Counted from the stretch's first letter, positions 33,328 through 43,297 are shown. The stretch: 64,000 bases of DNA from Flavobacterium dankookense (GCF_004362665.1 NZ_SNXR01000011.1:62001-126000), one strand, 5' to 3'. The notes: generated by a model not told the origin, from the letters alone. Numbers and translations: made by a program.

Positions 33328-33909
33328 TTACATTCCGAGTGCTTTTAATACTTTTTTGCTAAACAGCTTTGTTGCCAAAACATTTTCTTTATCCTTGTTT
33401 AGAAATTTCCATGTATTATTAGTTGCTTGATCAGCAATACCAATCATTGTTGATATTTTGGTTATGGTAAAAGTGTTAGTTTCTTTATTGAAAGTTACTT
33501 TATCCGTTTCCATTCCAGCTTTAAAAATTTCTAACATCATTTCAGCCTCTTCATCATCTTCAATTTTTTCTTGAAGTGTTAATTCCATAGATAAATTATG
33601 GTCAATTAGACAAAATGTTTGTGTATCGATTTTTTTTATTTCTCCAAATTTAAAATCGGGCGGAACATTCAAAAGTTTTATTTTCATTTCATCATTTCCA
33701 TTAAATGTGGAAATGAGTATTTGTTTCATTTGTTCTTTTGAAACAATTTCAAATACTTTAGGATAAGTTCCGTCAATTATTTGGTCAAAGTCTAAAATTG
33801 CCGTGGCTTCATAAACTTTTTGTGCTTCAATTTTTAAGGAATTTAAGTCTTGCCCAACTGTTACTTGAGAAATTAAAAGCAACAGAAGTGCTAATTTTTT
33901 TAGTTTCAT
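33328..33909 (-). CDS. hypothetical exported protein
   Basis: 193 residues with a clear signal peptide (MKLKKLALLLLLISQVTVGQ). The mature part is soluble, mixed helix and strand, with IIDGTYPKVFEIVSKEQMKQIL, a central GEIKKIDTQTFCLIDHN strand and a C-terminal NNTWKFLNKDKENVLATKLFSKKVLKAL. No family recognised; the overall plan (helix pair around 'Y P..F..', then strands) recalls periplasmic proteins with DUF2059-like folds, but the match is weak. It is separated from secA by 77 bases on the same strand and has no partner suggesting its role. Confidence 0.65.
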   Translation of the reverse strand: MKLKKLALLLLLISQVTVGQDLNSLKIEAQKVYEATAILDFDQIIDGTYPKVFEIVSKEQMKQILISTFNGNDEMKIKLLNVPPDFKFGEIKKIDTQTFCLIDHNLSMELTLQEKIEDDEEAEMMLEIFKAGMETDKVTFNKETNTFTITKISTMIGIADQATNNTWKFLNKDKENVLATKLFSKKVLKALGM

Positions 33910-33986
33910 AGATTATGTTTTTTCAAATATAAAAAAATCCCCAACAGTTTTAACCATTGAGGATTATATTATTAATTAGTGAAGTG

Positions 33987-36900
33987 TTATTCGTGAACCA
34001 AAACCCATTCACCAGTAGCAATCATACTTTCTGCTTTTTTGTATTTCATGCTTTCTGTTTTTCCACTCATTACATGTTTTACAGTAACGGTATCATTACG
34101 GTTAATTTTTGGTGTTTCGCGAACGATAGTTTCGGTTACTTGAGGACGTTGTTGTGTATGGCTTGCTTCGTTTCCAACTTGATTGGAAATCTTTCCATCA
34201 TTTTCAATTTCGTCTTTTGTTTCTGTATAATTCTCTTTGCGTTTTACTTCTCTAGCTTCTTGGATATTTTGATTTTGTTGAGGTAAATCTCCTTTAAACA
34301 AGAACGATATCACTTCTTTGTTAACTCCATCAAGCATGTTGCTAAACAATTTGAACGCTTCTAATTTATATATCAACAATGGATCTTTTTGTTCGTGAAC
34401 CGCTAATTGAACCGATTGTTTCAATTCGTCCATTTTGCGTAAATGTTTTTTCCAAGCTTCGTCAACAATAGCTAGAGTGATATTTTTTTCAAAATCAGCT
34501 ACGAGTTGTGCACCATTAGATTCAAAAGCTTTTTTCAAATCGGTAACTACATTCAAGGTTTTGATTCCATCAGAAAACGGAACTACAATTCGCTCAAATT
34601 TATTACCTTCTTTTTGATATACTTCTGTAATGATTGGCAAAGCTTCTCGAGCGCTACGTTCTGTTTTTTCAGCATAATAAGCCATTGCCGCTTTATATAC
34701 TTTGCCTGTAATTTCCATTTCAGACATTTTTTCAAACTCATTAGCCGAAATAGGCGATGTGATTGAAAAATAACGAATTAATTCAAATTCAAAGTTTTTG
34801 AAATTATTAGCTCCTTTATTATCGCTTACAATTACTTCGCAAGTATCATACATCATGTTTGCGATGTCAAGTTTCAAACGTTCTCCATGTAAAGCATGAC
34901 GACGACGTTTGTAAACTACTTCACGTTGTGAATTCATAACATCGTCATATTCTAGTAAGCGTTTACGTGTTCCAAAGTTGTTTTCTTCTACTTTTTTCTG
35001 TGCGCGTTCAATCGATTTTGTCATCATTGAATGTTGGATAACTTCACCTTCTTTCAATCCCATTCGGTCCATGATTTTGGCAACTCTATCCGAACCAAAA
35101 AGACGCATTAAGTTATCTTCTAACGATACATAAAACTGCGAACTTCCAGGATCACCTTGACGACCAGCACGACCACGCAACTGACGGTCAACACGACGAG
35201 AATCGTGACGTTCTGTTCCAATAATTGCTAAACCACCAGCCGCTTTTACTTCTGGCGAAAGCTTAATATCGGTTCCTCGTCCAGCCATATTGGTTGCAAT
35301 AGTTACAACACCAGGATTTCCTGCTTCGGCTACGATTTCTGCTTCTTTTTTGTGCATTTTAGCGTTCAATACGTTGTGAGCAACACCACGCATTTTCAAC
35401 ATTCTACTCAATAATTCTGAAATTTCTACCGATGTTGTTCCAATCAAAACTGGTCTTCCAGAAGCGGAAAGTTGCGTAACATCTTCTATAACGGCATTGA
35501 ATTTTTCACGAACTGAACGGTAAATCAAATCTTCTTTATCTTTTCTTGCCATTCCACGATTGGTTGGAATTTCAACAACGTCTAATTTATAAATTTGCCA
35601 TAATTCACCAGCTTCAGTAACCGCAGTTCCTGTCATACCAGCCAATTTGCTGTACATACGGAAATAATTCTGCAACGTGATAGTGGCAAAAGTTTGAGTT
35701 GCCGCTTCGATAGTAACTTGTTCTTTAGCTTCAATAGCTTGGTGCAATCCATCAGAATAACGGCGACCATCCATAATACGACCTGTTTGCTCGTCAACGA
35801 TTAGGATTTTATTATCCATGATTACATATTCTACATCTTTTTCAAAAAGTGTATAAGCTTTCAATAATTGCGTAAGTGTATGAATACGCTCTGATTTTAC
35901 TCCAAAATCTTGAAACAATCGTTCTTTAGCTTCCGCTTCTGCGTCTTTTTCTAGATTTTGTTTTTCGATGTTGGCAATTTCAGTTCCAATGTCTGGAAGA
36001 ACAAAAAAGTTTGAATCGGTATCTTGTGAAAGGAATTTAATTCCATTATCGGTCAATTCTACTTGATTGTTTTTTTCTTCGATTACAAAATACAATGCTT
36101 CATCAACCAAAGGCATTTTGCGATTGTTATCTTGCATGTATTCGTTTTCGGTTTTTTGTAAAAGTGCTTTAATTCCTTCTTCACTTAGGAATTTAATCAA
36201 AGCCTTGTTTTTTGGTAGTGAACGATATGCTCTCAACAATTGAAAACCACCATCTTTTGTATTTCCTTCTTTTATCAAACGTTTTGCTTCCGTTAAAAAG
36301 CCGTTGGACAATTGACGTTGTAAATTGTAAAGATTTTCAATTTTTGGTTTCAATTCATTAAATTCGTGTCTATCACCATCAGGTACTGGTCCTGAAATGA
36401 TTAAAGGCGTTCTTGCATCATCAATCAATACTGAGTCGACCTCATCGACAATGGCATAATTGTGTTTTCTTTGCACTAAATCTTCTGGCGAATGTGCCAT
36501 ATTATCACGCAAATAATCAAAACCAAATTCATTATTTGTTCCATAAGTAATGTCAGCTTCGTAGGCTTTTCTTCTTGCGTCAGAGTTTGGCGAATGGTTA
36601 TCAATACAATCTACAGTAATTCCGTGGAATTCAAATAAAGGTGCTTTCCAAGTACTATCACGTTTTGCTAAGTAGTCGTTTACGGTTACCAAGTGAACAC
36701 CATTTCCAGTCAAAGCATTCAAATAGAGTGGAAGTGTTGCTACTAATGTTTTTCCTTCACCGGTTTGCATTTCGGAAATTTTACCTTGATGCAATACAAC
36801 GCCACCAATTAACTGAACGTCATAGTGAATCATATCCCAAGTAATTTCTTTTCCGGCAGCATTCCAAGAGTTTGCCCAAACGGCATTATCACCATCCAAA

Positions 36901-37343
36901 CTGATGTATGATTTTGTAGCAGAAAGTTCTCTGTCTTTTGCTGATGCAGTAACGGTGATTGAAGTATTCTCTTTAAAACGACGAGCAGTTTCTTTAACAA
37001 CTGCAAACGCTTCTGGAAGAATTTCATTTAATACTTTTTCAGAGATATCATATGCTTCTTTTTCGAGAGCATCAATTGCATTGTAGATATCTTCTCTTTT
37101 ATCAATATCAGAAGTGTTTTCTGCTTCTTGTCTTAGGGTTTCAATCTTTGCATCTTTTTCTGCTCTTGCAGATTTTATTTTTTCTTTGAAAGAAACGGTT
37201 TTGTTACGTAATTCATCGTTTGACAAAGCCATTAAAGTGCTTTCAAAAGATTTAATTTTAGTAATTAAAGGTTGTATTGCTTTTACATCTTTTTGGGATT
37301 TGTCTCCTACAAAAGCTTTAAGAATACTATTAATGAAACTCAT
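33987..37343 (-). CDS. secA: protein translocase ATPase SecA
   Basis: 1118 residues, the long Bacteroidetes form. DEAD motor: [20 protein letters not shown] (Walker A), [20 protein letters not shown] (Walker B), and the second RecA domain with [50 protein letters not shown]. The preprotein cross-linking and helical scaffold regions are present ([27 protein letters not shown]). An extra about 100-residue stretch between residues 330 and 450 ([24 protein letters not shown]) is typical of the phylum. The C-terminus ([17 protein letters not shown]) has no CxC...CH zinc motif. SecA drives Sec-dependent export and supplies the T9SS with its cargo. Confidence 0.97.
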   Translation of the reverse strand: MSFINSILKAFVGDKSQKDVKAIQPLITKIKSFESTLMALSNDELRNKTVSFKEKIKSARAEKDAKIETLRQEAENTSDIDKREDIYNAIDALEKEAYDISEKVLNEILPEAFAVVKETARRFKENTSITVTASAKDRELSATKSYISLDGDNAVWANSWNAAGKEITWDMIHYDVQLIGGVVLHQGKISEMQTGEGKTLVATLPLYLNALTGNGVHLVTVNDYLAKRDSTWKAPLFEFHGITVDCIDNHSPNSDARRKAYEADITYGTNNEFGFDYLRDNMAHSPEDLVQRKHNYAIVDEVDSVLIDDARTPLIISGPVPDGDRHEFNELKPKIENLYNLQRQLSNGFLTEAKRLIKEGNTKDGGFQLLRAYRSLPKNKALIKFLSEEGIKALLQKTENEYMQDNNRKMPLVDEALYFVIEEKNNQVELTDNGIKFLSQDTDSNFFVLPDIGTEIANIEKQNLEKDAEAEAKERLFQDFGVKSERIHTLTQLLKAYTLFEKDVEYVIMDNKILIVDEQTGRIMDGRRYSDGLHQAIEAKEQVTIEAATQTFATITLQNYFRMYSKLAGMTGTAVTEAGELWQIYKLDVVEIPTNRGMARKDKEDLIYRSVREKFNAVIEDVTQLSASGRPVLIGTTSVEISELLSRMLKMRGVAHNVLNAKMHKKEAEIVAEAGNPGVVTIATNMAGRGTDIKLSPEVKAAGGLAIIGTERHDSRRVDRQLRGRAGRQGDPGSSQFYVSLEDNLMRLFGSDRVAKIMDRMGLKEGEVIQHSMMTKSIERAQKKVEENNFGTRKRLLEYDDVMNSQREVVYKRRRHALHGERLKLDIANMMYDTCEVIVSDNKGANNFKNFEFELIRYFSITSPISANEFEKMSEMEITGKVYKAAMAYYAEKTERSAREALPIITEVYQKEGNKFERIVVPFSDGIKTLNVVTDLKKAFESNGAQLVADFEKNITLAIVDEAWKKHLRKMDELKQSVQLAVHEQKDPLLIYKLEAFKLFSNMLDGVNKEVISFLFKGDLPQQNQNIQEAREVKRKENYTETKDEIENDGKISNQVGNEASHTQQRPQVTETIVRETPKINRNDTVTVKHVMSGKTESMKYKKAESMIATGEWVLVHE

Positions 37344-37395
37344 ATTATTATGATTTATGTTTTTAAAATCCCGATACTTCGGGTGTAAATTTAAT

Positions 37396-37422
37396 ATAAA
37401 AAAAAGCCCTAACGGACTTTTA
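37396..37422 (-). terminator. terminator after the DUF2795 gene
   Basis: On the minus strand AAAGTCC-GTTA-GGGCTTT (one T-G wobble) is followed by a T-run. It lies between the DUF2795 gene and secA, so secA has its own promoter. A second small hairpin CCCGA-AGTA-TCGGG (37371-37384) lies in the secA leader. Confidence 0.65.
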
Positions 37423-37444
37423 GTTTTTTGTGTTTGGTTATTTT

Positions 37445-37666
37445 TTAATATTCATCCTCGTTCCAAAGATAGTCTTCGTCGGTTGGATAGTCTGGCCAAA
37501 TTTCTTCCATTGATTCGTATATTTCGCCTTCGTCTTCAATAGATTGAAGATTCTCCACTACTTCAAGTGGAGCACCAGCTCTAATTGCGTAATCAATAAG
37601 CTCATCTTTGGTTGCAGGCCACGGTGCATCACTTAAATACGATGCTAATTCTAATGTCCAATACAT
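37445..37666 (-). CDS. DUF2795 family protein
   Basis: 73 residues, acidic, cytoplasmic. The sequence [40 protein letters not shown] matches the DUF2795 pattern (short domain with 'L...L.dlpfPa.k.eLv..A...gap..v...L'). The C-terminal tail is very acidic ([21 protein letters not shown]). Function unknown. A textbook promoter precedes it and a terminator follows, so it is transcribed alone. Confidence 0.82.
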   Translation of the reverse strand: MYWTLELASYLSDAPWPATKDELIDYAIRAGAPLEVVENLQSIEDEGEIYESMEEIWPDYPTDEDYLWNEDEY

Positions 37667-37688
37667 CTTCTATCGGTTTTAATTTATG

Positions 37689-37718
37689 CAAAAATAAATT
37701 TTTAACTGAAAAAGTCAA
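37689..37718 (-). promoter_or_regulatory. promoter TTG-N19-TATTTTTG of the DUF2795 gene
   Basis: On the minus strand TTG (37716-37718), 19 bases, then TATTTTTG (37689-37696). This is the best match to the Bacteroidetes promoter consensus in the window; it ends 22 bases before the start codon at 37666. Confidence 0.75.
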
Positions 37719-37829
37719 GTTTTTTTTGATTTATTTTCAATACTATGTAAGAACGTGTTTTTTTTAATGTTTAATTTTCAGTTTTTAATGACGAATGTTC
37801 CTCTGAAAATAGCTTTTGAAAACGATTTA

Positions 37830-38399
37830 CTACTTGCGTGGTATCCACTGAACTTCATCCGCTTTCAGGTCAAAGGACAACTTTCGTGCCAAGACAAAAA
37901 GGTAGTCAGAAAGTCGGTTTAGGTATTTAATAACAAGTTCGTCAGTTGGTTCGATGTCATTTAAATGGACAGCTAAACGCTCGGCACGACGGCAAACGCA
38001 ACGTGCAATATGACAATATGACACAGTTGTATGTCCGCCAGGAAGCACGAAATGTGTCATCTGTGGTAAACTATCCTCCATAGAGTCGATTTCGTTTTCT
38101 AGAAATTCGATATCGGTTTCTAAAATGCCAAGATTTTGAAGGCGTTTTTGACCGTTTTTTAAAACCTCTTTTTCTGGTGGTGTGGCAAGAATTGCTCCAA
38201 CGGTGAAAAGTCGGTCTTGAACTTCAACTAGTACGTTTTTGTATAATGGATTCATTTCTTGGTCGCGAATTAAACCAATATGTGAGTTGAGTTCATCGAC
38301 TGTTCCATAGCTTTCAATTCGAATGTGGTGTTTTGGTACGCGTGTTCCGCCAAAAAGCGCTGTTGTTCCTGTATCTCCAGTTTTGGTATATACTTTCAT
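37830..38399 (-). CDS. cob(I)yrinic acid a,c-diamide adenosyltransferase (PduO type)
   Basis: 189 residues. The N-terminus VYTKTGDTGTTALFGGTRVPK carries the ATP-binding loop of PduO-type adenosyltransferases, followed by YGTVDELNSHIGL. The C-terminal half has FVLPGGHTTVSYCHIARCVCRRAERLAVHL and YLNRLSDYLFVLAR, with the Arg residues that contact ATP and corrinoid. It transfers the adenosyl group of ATP to cob(I)alamin, making coenzyme B12, the cofactor of methylmalonyl-CoA mutase, whose chaperone MeaB is encoded at 28406. No B12 riboswitch was recognised upstream; the leader is a repeat of 'AGATTTTT' words. Confidence 0.94.
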   Translation of the reverse strand: MKVYTKTGDTGTTALFGGTRVPKHHIRIESYGTVDELNSHIGLIRDQEMNPLYKNVLVEVQDRLFTVGAILATPPEKEVLKNGQKRLQNLGILETDIEFLENEIDSMEDSLPQMTHFVLPGGHTTVSYCHIARCVCRRAERLAVHLNDIEPTDELVIKYLNRLSDYLFVLARKLSFDLKADEVQWIPRK

Positions 38400-38400
38400 T

Positions 38401-38447
38401 TTAGATTTTTAGATTTTTAGATTTTCAGACTGTTAGACTGTTAGATT
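38401..38447. repeat. short-word leader repeat (TTTTTAGA / GACTGTTA)
   Basis: Directly upstream of the adenosyltransferase start, words TAGATTTT occur four times followed by CAGACTGTTAGACTGTTAGA. On the coding strand this reads as repeated AAATCTAAAAATCTA, similar to the leader at 2457-2498. Confidence 0.5.
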
Positions 38448-38480
38448 TAAGTCTTTGGCAAAAAAATCAAAATTGTTTTT

Positions 38481-38488
38481 CAAAGGTA
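38481..38488 (-). promoter_or_regulatory. -7 element TACCTTTG of the adenosyltransferase gene
   Basis: On the minus strand TACCTTTG fits TAnnTTTG, 81 bases before the start codon at 38399. The resulting leader would hold the word repeat. Confidence 0.45.
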
Positions 38489-38585
38489 GCAAAAATTAGA
38501 ATGGTTTATCTAATAGCCCAGATTACTTCACCTAGTGTTTTTTTTTATCGGAGTTCAGTGAATGTTTTGCATTTGAAACGGAAAT

Positions 38586-38620
38586 CAACTCTGTCAAAGT
38601 TTTAAACTTTGATAGAGTTG
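38586..38620. repeat. 35-base intergenic palindrome
   Basis: CAACTCTGTCAAAGTT and AACTTTGATAGAGTTG are reverse complements with one mismatch, separated by TTA. No T-run follows, so it is not a standard terminator. It looks like a dispersed palindromic unit. Confidence 0.6.
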
Positions 38621-38673
38621 TTGGAGAGAAAAGCTGGAATTACTATTACTGATAAAGCCCGAGCGATTCACTT

Positions 38674-39372
38674 CTACAAATGATTTGTATTTTGGTTGTC
38701 ACTTTCGATTAATCCATCTCGAAGGCGAATAATTCTGTGAGCATAAGCTGCAATGTCTTCTTCGTGCGTTACTAAAATGACAGTGTTTCCGTTTTTGTGA
38801 ATTTCATTGAATAGATTCATGATTTCTACGGAGGTTTTACTGTCTAGATTTCCAGTTGGTTCGTCGGCAAGAATGATGGAAGGTTTGTTGACTAAAGCTC
38901 TTGCAATGGCAACTCTTTGGCGTTGTCCACCCGAAAGTTGGTTGGGTTGATGATCCATTCTATCGGCAAGATTTACTTGGGTTAGCACTTCGGTTGCGCG
39001 TTCGTTTCGTTCTGATTTTGAAAAACCGGCATAAATCATAGGCAACGCAACATTGTCTAATGCAGTTGTTCTGGGCAAAAGGTTGAAGGTTTGAAAAACG
39101 AAACCAATTTCTTTGTTTCTAATTTCGGCTAAATCGTCATCATGCATTTGAGAAACGTCTTTTCCATTAAGAATATAACTACCAGAAGTTGGTGTGTCCA
39201 AACAACCTAAAAGGTTCATTAGCGTTGATTTTCCTGAACCACTTGGTCCCATTAATGCGACGTATTCGCCTTTGTTGATTTGTAAATCAATGCCTTTTAA
39301 AACATTTATGGTTTCACTGCCAAGTTGAAAATCTCTTTTAATTTGGGTTATGTCGATTAATGGATTTGCCAT
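38674..39372 (-). CDS. ABC transporter ATP-binding protein, LolD/MacB type
   Basis: 232 residues. Walker [10 protein letters not shown] (about 41-49), Q-loop [20 protein letters not shown], signature [15 protein letters not shown], Walker [13 protein letters not shown] and the H-loop [12 protein letters not shown] are all intact. The sequence belongs to the LolD/FtsE/MacB group, which drives lipoprotein release or mechanotransmission type exporters with separate FtsX-like permeases. No permease gene is adjacent, so its partner lies elsewhere. It is transcribed alone from a promoter in the 160-base gap toward the lipoprotein gene. Confidence 0.9.
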   Translation of the reverse strand: MANPLIDITQIKRDFQLGSETINVLKGIDLQINKGEYVALMGPSGSGKSTLMNLLGCLDTPTSGSYILNGKDVSQMHDDDLAEIRNKEIGFVFQTFNLLPRTTALDNVALPMIYAGFSKSERNERATEVLTQVNLADRMDHQPNQLSGGQRQRVAIARALVNKPSIILADEPTGNLDSKTSVEIMNLFNEIHKNGNTVILVTHEEDIAAYAHRIIRLRDGLIESDNQNTNHL

Positions 39373-39533
39373 TTTTAATTGAATTGAGTTTTTTATTGGT
39401 AGTAAATATACTGATATTGTTACAATTGTTTTTTTGTTTTGATTGAAAGAATTATATAACTTTTATAAATAATTGTGTAATGTTAAAAAATTGAAGTTGA
39501 ATTAGTTTTACACCAACATTTAAACCTAATAAA

Positions 39534-40205
39534 ATGAAAAAAAATATTTTGAAATATGGAGTTTTTTTTATCGCAGCAGTGAGTTTAGTTTCTTGTAAAA
39601 ACAAGGAATTGGAAATTGCGGATAAAAAAATAGCTTCATTAGAAAGTTATGTAGATTCTATTGAAGTAATAAATCTTGAAGAAACGGAAACCAATTGGGA
39701 CAGAATTTCTAGTGATTTTGATAGAAAAAATTTAGAATCGAGTGATGCGATATCAAATTTAACTGAAGATGTAAAATATACAAGTCAGGCAAAAATTGAT
39801 AGTATTAATGCGCGATATGTTGTAGTGAAAACAACTATTGAAACAAAAGCGGCAAAAAAGCAAGTAATTAATCCAAATCAACTTTTGAGAGATCGATTTT
39901 TTGGTGCTGGAAAAATTGGTGAAGACATGAATTTTTCGTGGGTGAATAAAGATAATATTTTGAGTACATATCAAAGTTTCTTTGATACTTACAAAGCCAA
40001 TAAAAGTGATTTTTCTAGAGAAGATTATGATGAAGTTAAGTTAATGTATGAAGCATTAGATACTAGAAAAAACACGGTTGAAAAAGAAGGTTTGTCATCT
40101 AGTGATAATACTAAAATTGCATCTATAAAATTTAAATTTTCTCCAATGTTTAAAGTAAACAGAATTGGTGCTAAAGCAAGAGAAAATGAAGAGGCAAAAG
40201 AATAA
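39534..40205 (+). CDS. hypothetical lipoprotein with coiled-coil
   Basis: 223 residues. The start KYGVFFIAAVSLVSCKN is a lipoprotein signal with lipobox VSSC-like LVSC, lipidated Cys at residue 21. Next is a charged coiled-coil-like stretch (ELEIADKKIASLESYVDSIEVI). The rest is helical and charged, with the motif FFGAGKIGEDMNFSWVNKDNIL near 125-145. No family recognised. It should be anchored in the inner or outer membrane facing the periplasm. It lies divergent from the LolD-like ATPase gene, which may be coincidence, and ends in its own terminator. Confidence 0.7.
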   Translation: MKKNILKYGVFFIAAVSLVSCKNKELEIADKKIASLESYVDSIEVINLEETETNWDRISSDFDRKNLESSDAISNLTEDVKYTSQAKIDSINARYVVVKTTIETKAAKKQVINPNQLLRDRFFGAGKIGEDMNFSWVNKDNILSTYQSFFDTYKANKSDFSREDYDEVKLMYEALDTRKNTVEKEGLSSSDNTKIASIKFKFSPMFKVNRIGAKARENEEAKE

Positions 40206-40229
40206 TTTTTAAGTTTATTTATTCAATTC

Positions 40230-40268
40230 AGAAAATAGCAATTAGTAATGGTTGCTATTTTTTTTACA
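40230..40268. terminator. bidirectional terminator
   Basis: AAATAGCAA (40233-40241) and TTGCTATTT (40252-40260) pair around a 10-base loop and are followed by TTTTTT. It serves the lipoprotein gene and the converging methyltransferase gene. Confidence 0.8.
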
Positions 40269-41043
40269 CTCTAATTGTAAAATGTTCTTTTTCTTGTTCG
40301 GCTCTAAAGAACACAATTCCCCATTGAAATGTATCGATGGTTACAGTAATTTTTGGATGATTTTTTATGGTTTCCCATGCTTCTTCCATGTCTTTGCTCC
40401 AGTGAATGTCGTCAAAAATCCATACGGTTTCGTTAGTAATTGTAGGCAAAAGCAATTCAAAATATTCTAACGTTGCTTTTTTTGAATGGTTTCCATCGAA
40501 GTAAATCAGTTGTCGTTTATCGGTTGTCAGTTGTTGGGTTTTCAGATAGCTTGAAAATTCTGTTGTTTCCACTCTTGCATTAAAGAAACCAAACTTTTGC
40601 AATAAGGTTATAGCAACTTCAGATGTTTTTGGGCAACCTTCAAGTGAAGTAATTTTTGCATTTGAGTTACCTAAAGAAAGAGCAGATGTTGCTAATCCTA
40701 ATGAAGTTCCAATTTCTAGAATAGTATCAGGTTGAAAATATTTTGTTATTCTGAAAAGTAACTCGGCTCTTTTGGGAGAAATTCCAGCGGTTTTGGCAAT
40801 TTTTGAGATTTGTCTTTTGTTGGATTTAAAAACTCGTGAACCTGCACCAAAATCAGTTACTTCAATAGTTGTTTTGCTTTTTAAAAGAAATTTTCGGTAT
40901 TCACTTAAAGATTGATAATCATGATATTTTGTCTTATCATAAAAGCATTTCGTCACTAAATCAAACACAAACGGCGAATGAACTCCGTGTTGGTTTTTGG
41001 AATTGTAGAGGAATTTCAGATATGATTTAGCAATTTGAAACAT
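40264..41043 (-). CDS. class I SAM-dependent methyltransferase
   Basis: 259 residues. The SAM-binding motif I is ILEIGTSLGLATSAL (about 100-114); motif II-like SLEGCP and a later LIYFDGNHSKKATLEYFELLLP resemble O-methyltransferases of the COMT-like family 3. The N-terminal FLYNSKNQHGVHSPFVFDLV, with conserved HGVHSP, is a characteristic feature of this group in Bacteroidetes. The acceptor is unknown. The gene is monocistronic; the 84 bases upstream are AT-rich without a clear promoter element. Confidence 0.85.
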   Translation of the reverse strand: MFQIAKSYLKFLYNSKNQHGVHSPFVFDLVTKCFYDKTKYHDYQSLSEYRKFLLKSKTTIEVTDFGAGSRVFKSNKRQISKIAKTAGISPKRAELLFRITKYFQPDTILEIGTSLGLATSALSLGNSNAKITSLEGCPKTSEVAITLLQKFGFFNARVETTEFSSYLKTQQLTTDKRQLIYFDGNHSKKATLEYFELLLPTITNETVWIFDDIHWSKDMEEAWETIKNHPKITVTIDTFQWGIVFFRAEQEKEHFTIRV

Positions 41044-41127
41044 TTTAAATTATTTTTTAACCATTAAGATATTAAGGAAATTAAGAAAAAAACTAAATGA
41101 AACTTAATATTTTAATGGTTTGAATAA

Positions 41128-42996
41128 TTACTCCATTTTTGAAGAAAGCTCAAACCAACGTTCTTCTTTTTCTTCTATTTTTTTTATAATTTTTTCCAAT
41201 TCGTTGGCTTTGGTTGTAATATCGGCGTCAGCAACTTTGCCTTCAGCAAAAAGATTTTCGATTTGTTTCTTTTCATATTCCAAATCCTTTATTTCACGCT
41301 CAATCTTGTTGAATTCTTTTTGCTCGTTGAAATTTAAACCAGCAGCAGTCGAGTTGTTTTGCTTCCAACTGTTTTTCTCCGTATTAACCGAATTTAATTC
41401 TTTTTTGGTTGGTTCCGAACTATCTTCATACGCTCTAAAATCAGAATAATTTCCTGGAAAATCTTCAATTTGTCCTTCGCCACGGAAAATAAATAAATGA
41501 TCCACAATTTTATCCATAAAATAACGGTCGTGAGAAACCACAAGCAAACATCCAGGATAATCCAAAAGGAAACTCTCCAAAACATTTAGCGTAACAATAT
41601 CCAAATCATTCGTTGGTTCATCCAGAATAAGAAAGTTTGGATTTTGGATTAAAACCGTACACAAATACAATCGTTTCAATTCGCCACCGCTTAATTTTTC
41701 TACAAAATCATATTGTTTTTTGGCATCAAAAAGAAAACGTTCCAATAATTGCGAAGCCGAAATGATTTTTCCTTTCGTCAGCGGAATGTACTCGCCATAT
41801 TCTTTGATAATGTCAATTACTTTTTGTCCTGCTTTTGGGTTAATGCCGCTTTGGGTATAATAACCCACTTTAATCGTTTCGCCAATAACAACTTTTCCAC
41901 TATCTGGAACCATTGTTTTGGTTAAAATATTCAAGAAAGTCGATTTTCCTGTTCCGTTTTTACCAATAATTCCAATGCGTTCACCACGTTGAAAATCATA
42001 CGTAAAATTGTCGAGAATAACTTTGTCTTTGAATTTTTTAAACAATTTGTGAAGCTCAATAATTTTGCTTCCCATTCGCTCCATATTGATTTCCAATTCC
42101 ACCACATTTTCCTTTCTGCGGCTTTCGGCAACTTCTTTAATTTTATAAAAATCATCTTGACGTGATTTCGATTTAGTTGTTCTAGCCTTAGGTTGTCTTC
42201 GCATCCAAGCCAATTCTTTTACAAACAAGTTTTGCGCTTTGTCTATCGATGAATTTTCCATCGCAATTCGCTCTTCTTTTTTCTGCAAATAGTAAGAGTA
42301 ATTGCCTTTGTACGAATACAATTTTCCGTTGTCAAGTTCGATAATTTCGTTACAAACACGTTCTAAGAAAAATCGATCGTGCGTAACCATAAACAACGTG
42401 ATGTTTTCCTTTGCAAAATAACTTTCCAACCATTCAATCATTTCCAAATCCAAATGGTTCGTTGGCTCATCCAAAATCAATAAATCCGGACGATTAATCA
42501 AAATAATAGCCAAAGACAAACGCTTTTTTTGTCCACCCGAAAGCGATTTCACTTTCAGTTTCAAATCTTCCAATTTCAGTTTGGACAAAATTTGCTTGAA
42601 CTGCGTTTCAAAATCCCAAGCATTATGACGATCCATTTCATCAAAAGCCAATTGGTATTTTTCCTCATCTTCAGGGTTTTCCAACGCTTTTTCATAGCGT
42701 TCAATTACCTTCAAAACATCGTTATCACTAGCAAAAATACTTTCCTCAATAGTCAGCTCATCTTGAAGTAAATTATTCTGCGACAAAAATGCCATTTTAA
42801 TGCCTTTTCTAATGACAATTTGCCCAGAATCAGGTTCATCATCACCATTAATCATGCGCATAATTTGGGTTTTTCCCGAGCCATTTTTGGCAATAAAAGC
42901 AATTTTTTGGTCTTTATTAATCCCAAAAGAAATGTCCTTAAACAACGTTCGTTCGCCAAACGATTTTGATATATTTTCTACAGAAAGGTAATTCAC
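41128..42996 (-). CDS. ABC-F family ATP-binding cassette protein (Uup-like)
   Basis: 622 residues from a GTG at 42996 (VNYLSVENISKSFGERTLF). The longer frame to 43086 is rejected because a good promoter (43016-43046) lies inside it. Domain 1 has Walker A AKNGSGKTQ, signature LSGGQKKRLSLAIIL and Walker B LLILDEPTNHLD; domain 2 has GKNGTGKST, LSGGELKRLYL and FLILDEPTNDLD. The C-terminal about 85 residues form a charged coiled-coil (EFNKIEREIKDLEYEKKQIE, ELEKIIKKIEEKEERWFEL), typical of Uup, which binds branched DNA or ribosomes. Domain 1 lacks the usual Ser/Thr after GKT (GKTQ), a small deviation. Confidence 0.92.
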   Translation of the reverse strand: MNYLSVENISKSFGERTLFKDISFGINKDQKIAFIAKNGSGKTQIMRMINGDDEPDSGQIVIRKGIKMAFLSQNNLLQDELTIEESIFASDNDVLKVIERYEKALENPEDEEKYQLAFDEMDRHNAWDFETQFKQILSKLKLEDLKLKVKSLSGGQKKRLSLAIILINRPDLLILDEPTNHLDLEMIEWLESYFAKENITLFMVTHDRFFLERVCNEIIELDNGKLYSYKGNYSYYLQKKEERIAMENSSIDKAQNLFVKELAWMRRQPKARTTKSKSRQDDFYKIKEVAESRRKENVVELEINMERMGSKIIELHKLFKKFKDKVILDNFTYDFQRGERIGIIGKNGTGKSTFLNILTKTMVPDSGKVVIGETIKVGYYTQSGINPKAGQKVIDIIKEYGEYIPLTKGKIISASQLLERFLFDAKKQYDFVEKLSGGELKRLYLCTVLIQNPNFLILDEPTNDLDIVTLNVLESFLLDYPGCLLVVSHDRYFMDKIVDHLFIFRGEGQIEDFPGNYSDFRAYEDSSEPTKKELNSVNTEKNSWKQNNSTAAGLNFNEQKEFNKIEREIKDLEYEKKQIENLFAEGKVADADITTKANELEKIIKKIEEKEERWFELSSKME

Positions 42997-43015
42997 AACT
43001 AATTTTTTAAGACTG

Positions 43016-43046
43016 CAAAAGTAGTTTATTGCAAAGCACAAAGCAA
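43016..43046 (-). promoter_or_regulatory. promoter TTG-N20-TACTTTTG of the ABC-F gene
   Basis: On the minus strand TTG (43044-43046), 20 bases, then TACTTTTG (43016-43023). Transcription would start about 13 bases before the GTG at 42996, which decides the start of the ABC-F protein. Confidence 0.7.
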
Positions 43047-43297
43047 TCTTTTCTTTTGGAACGAACCGTCCGGGATTTATCGGCATTCCATTTTCCCGCT
43101 TTCCATTTATATCGTCCCAAAAGACGATACCATTTCAAATGAAATTCATCGAACACAGATAAAAAATCATTTCATCAGTGAGATAATCGGGGTTAGAAAA
43201 TAAGCGTCTTTTGTGTTTTTCTACAATTTTACACCTGTCAGGTATCAAAAACCTGACAGTTATAATAGATTGAAAATTTTCATATTATATTTGTCCA
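43047..43297. other. intergenic region with three palindromes
   Basis: No gene is seen between the ABC-F promoter and the glycosyltransferase. Three inverted repeats stand out: TATCGTC-CCAAAA-GACGATA (43110-43129), ATTTC-AAAT-GAAAT (43132-43145) and CTGTCAGGT-N7-ACCTGACAG (43235-43259). The last resembles dispersed intergenic palindromes like the one at 38586. Confidence 0.5.
43286..43293 (+). promoter_or_regulatory. -7 element TATATTTG four bases before the GT2 start
   Basis: TATATTTG followed by TCCA and the ATG at 43298. The layout equals that at 19230-19244 and implies a leaderless transcript. Confidence 0.45.

Noticed and set aside
38400..38673. Search for a cobalamin riboswitch near the adenosyltransferase gene
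   Set aside because: No B12-box-like sequence seen; the gap holds a word repeat, a TACCTTTG element and a palindrome only.
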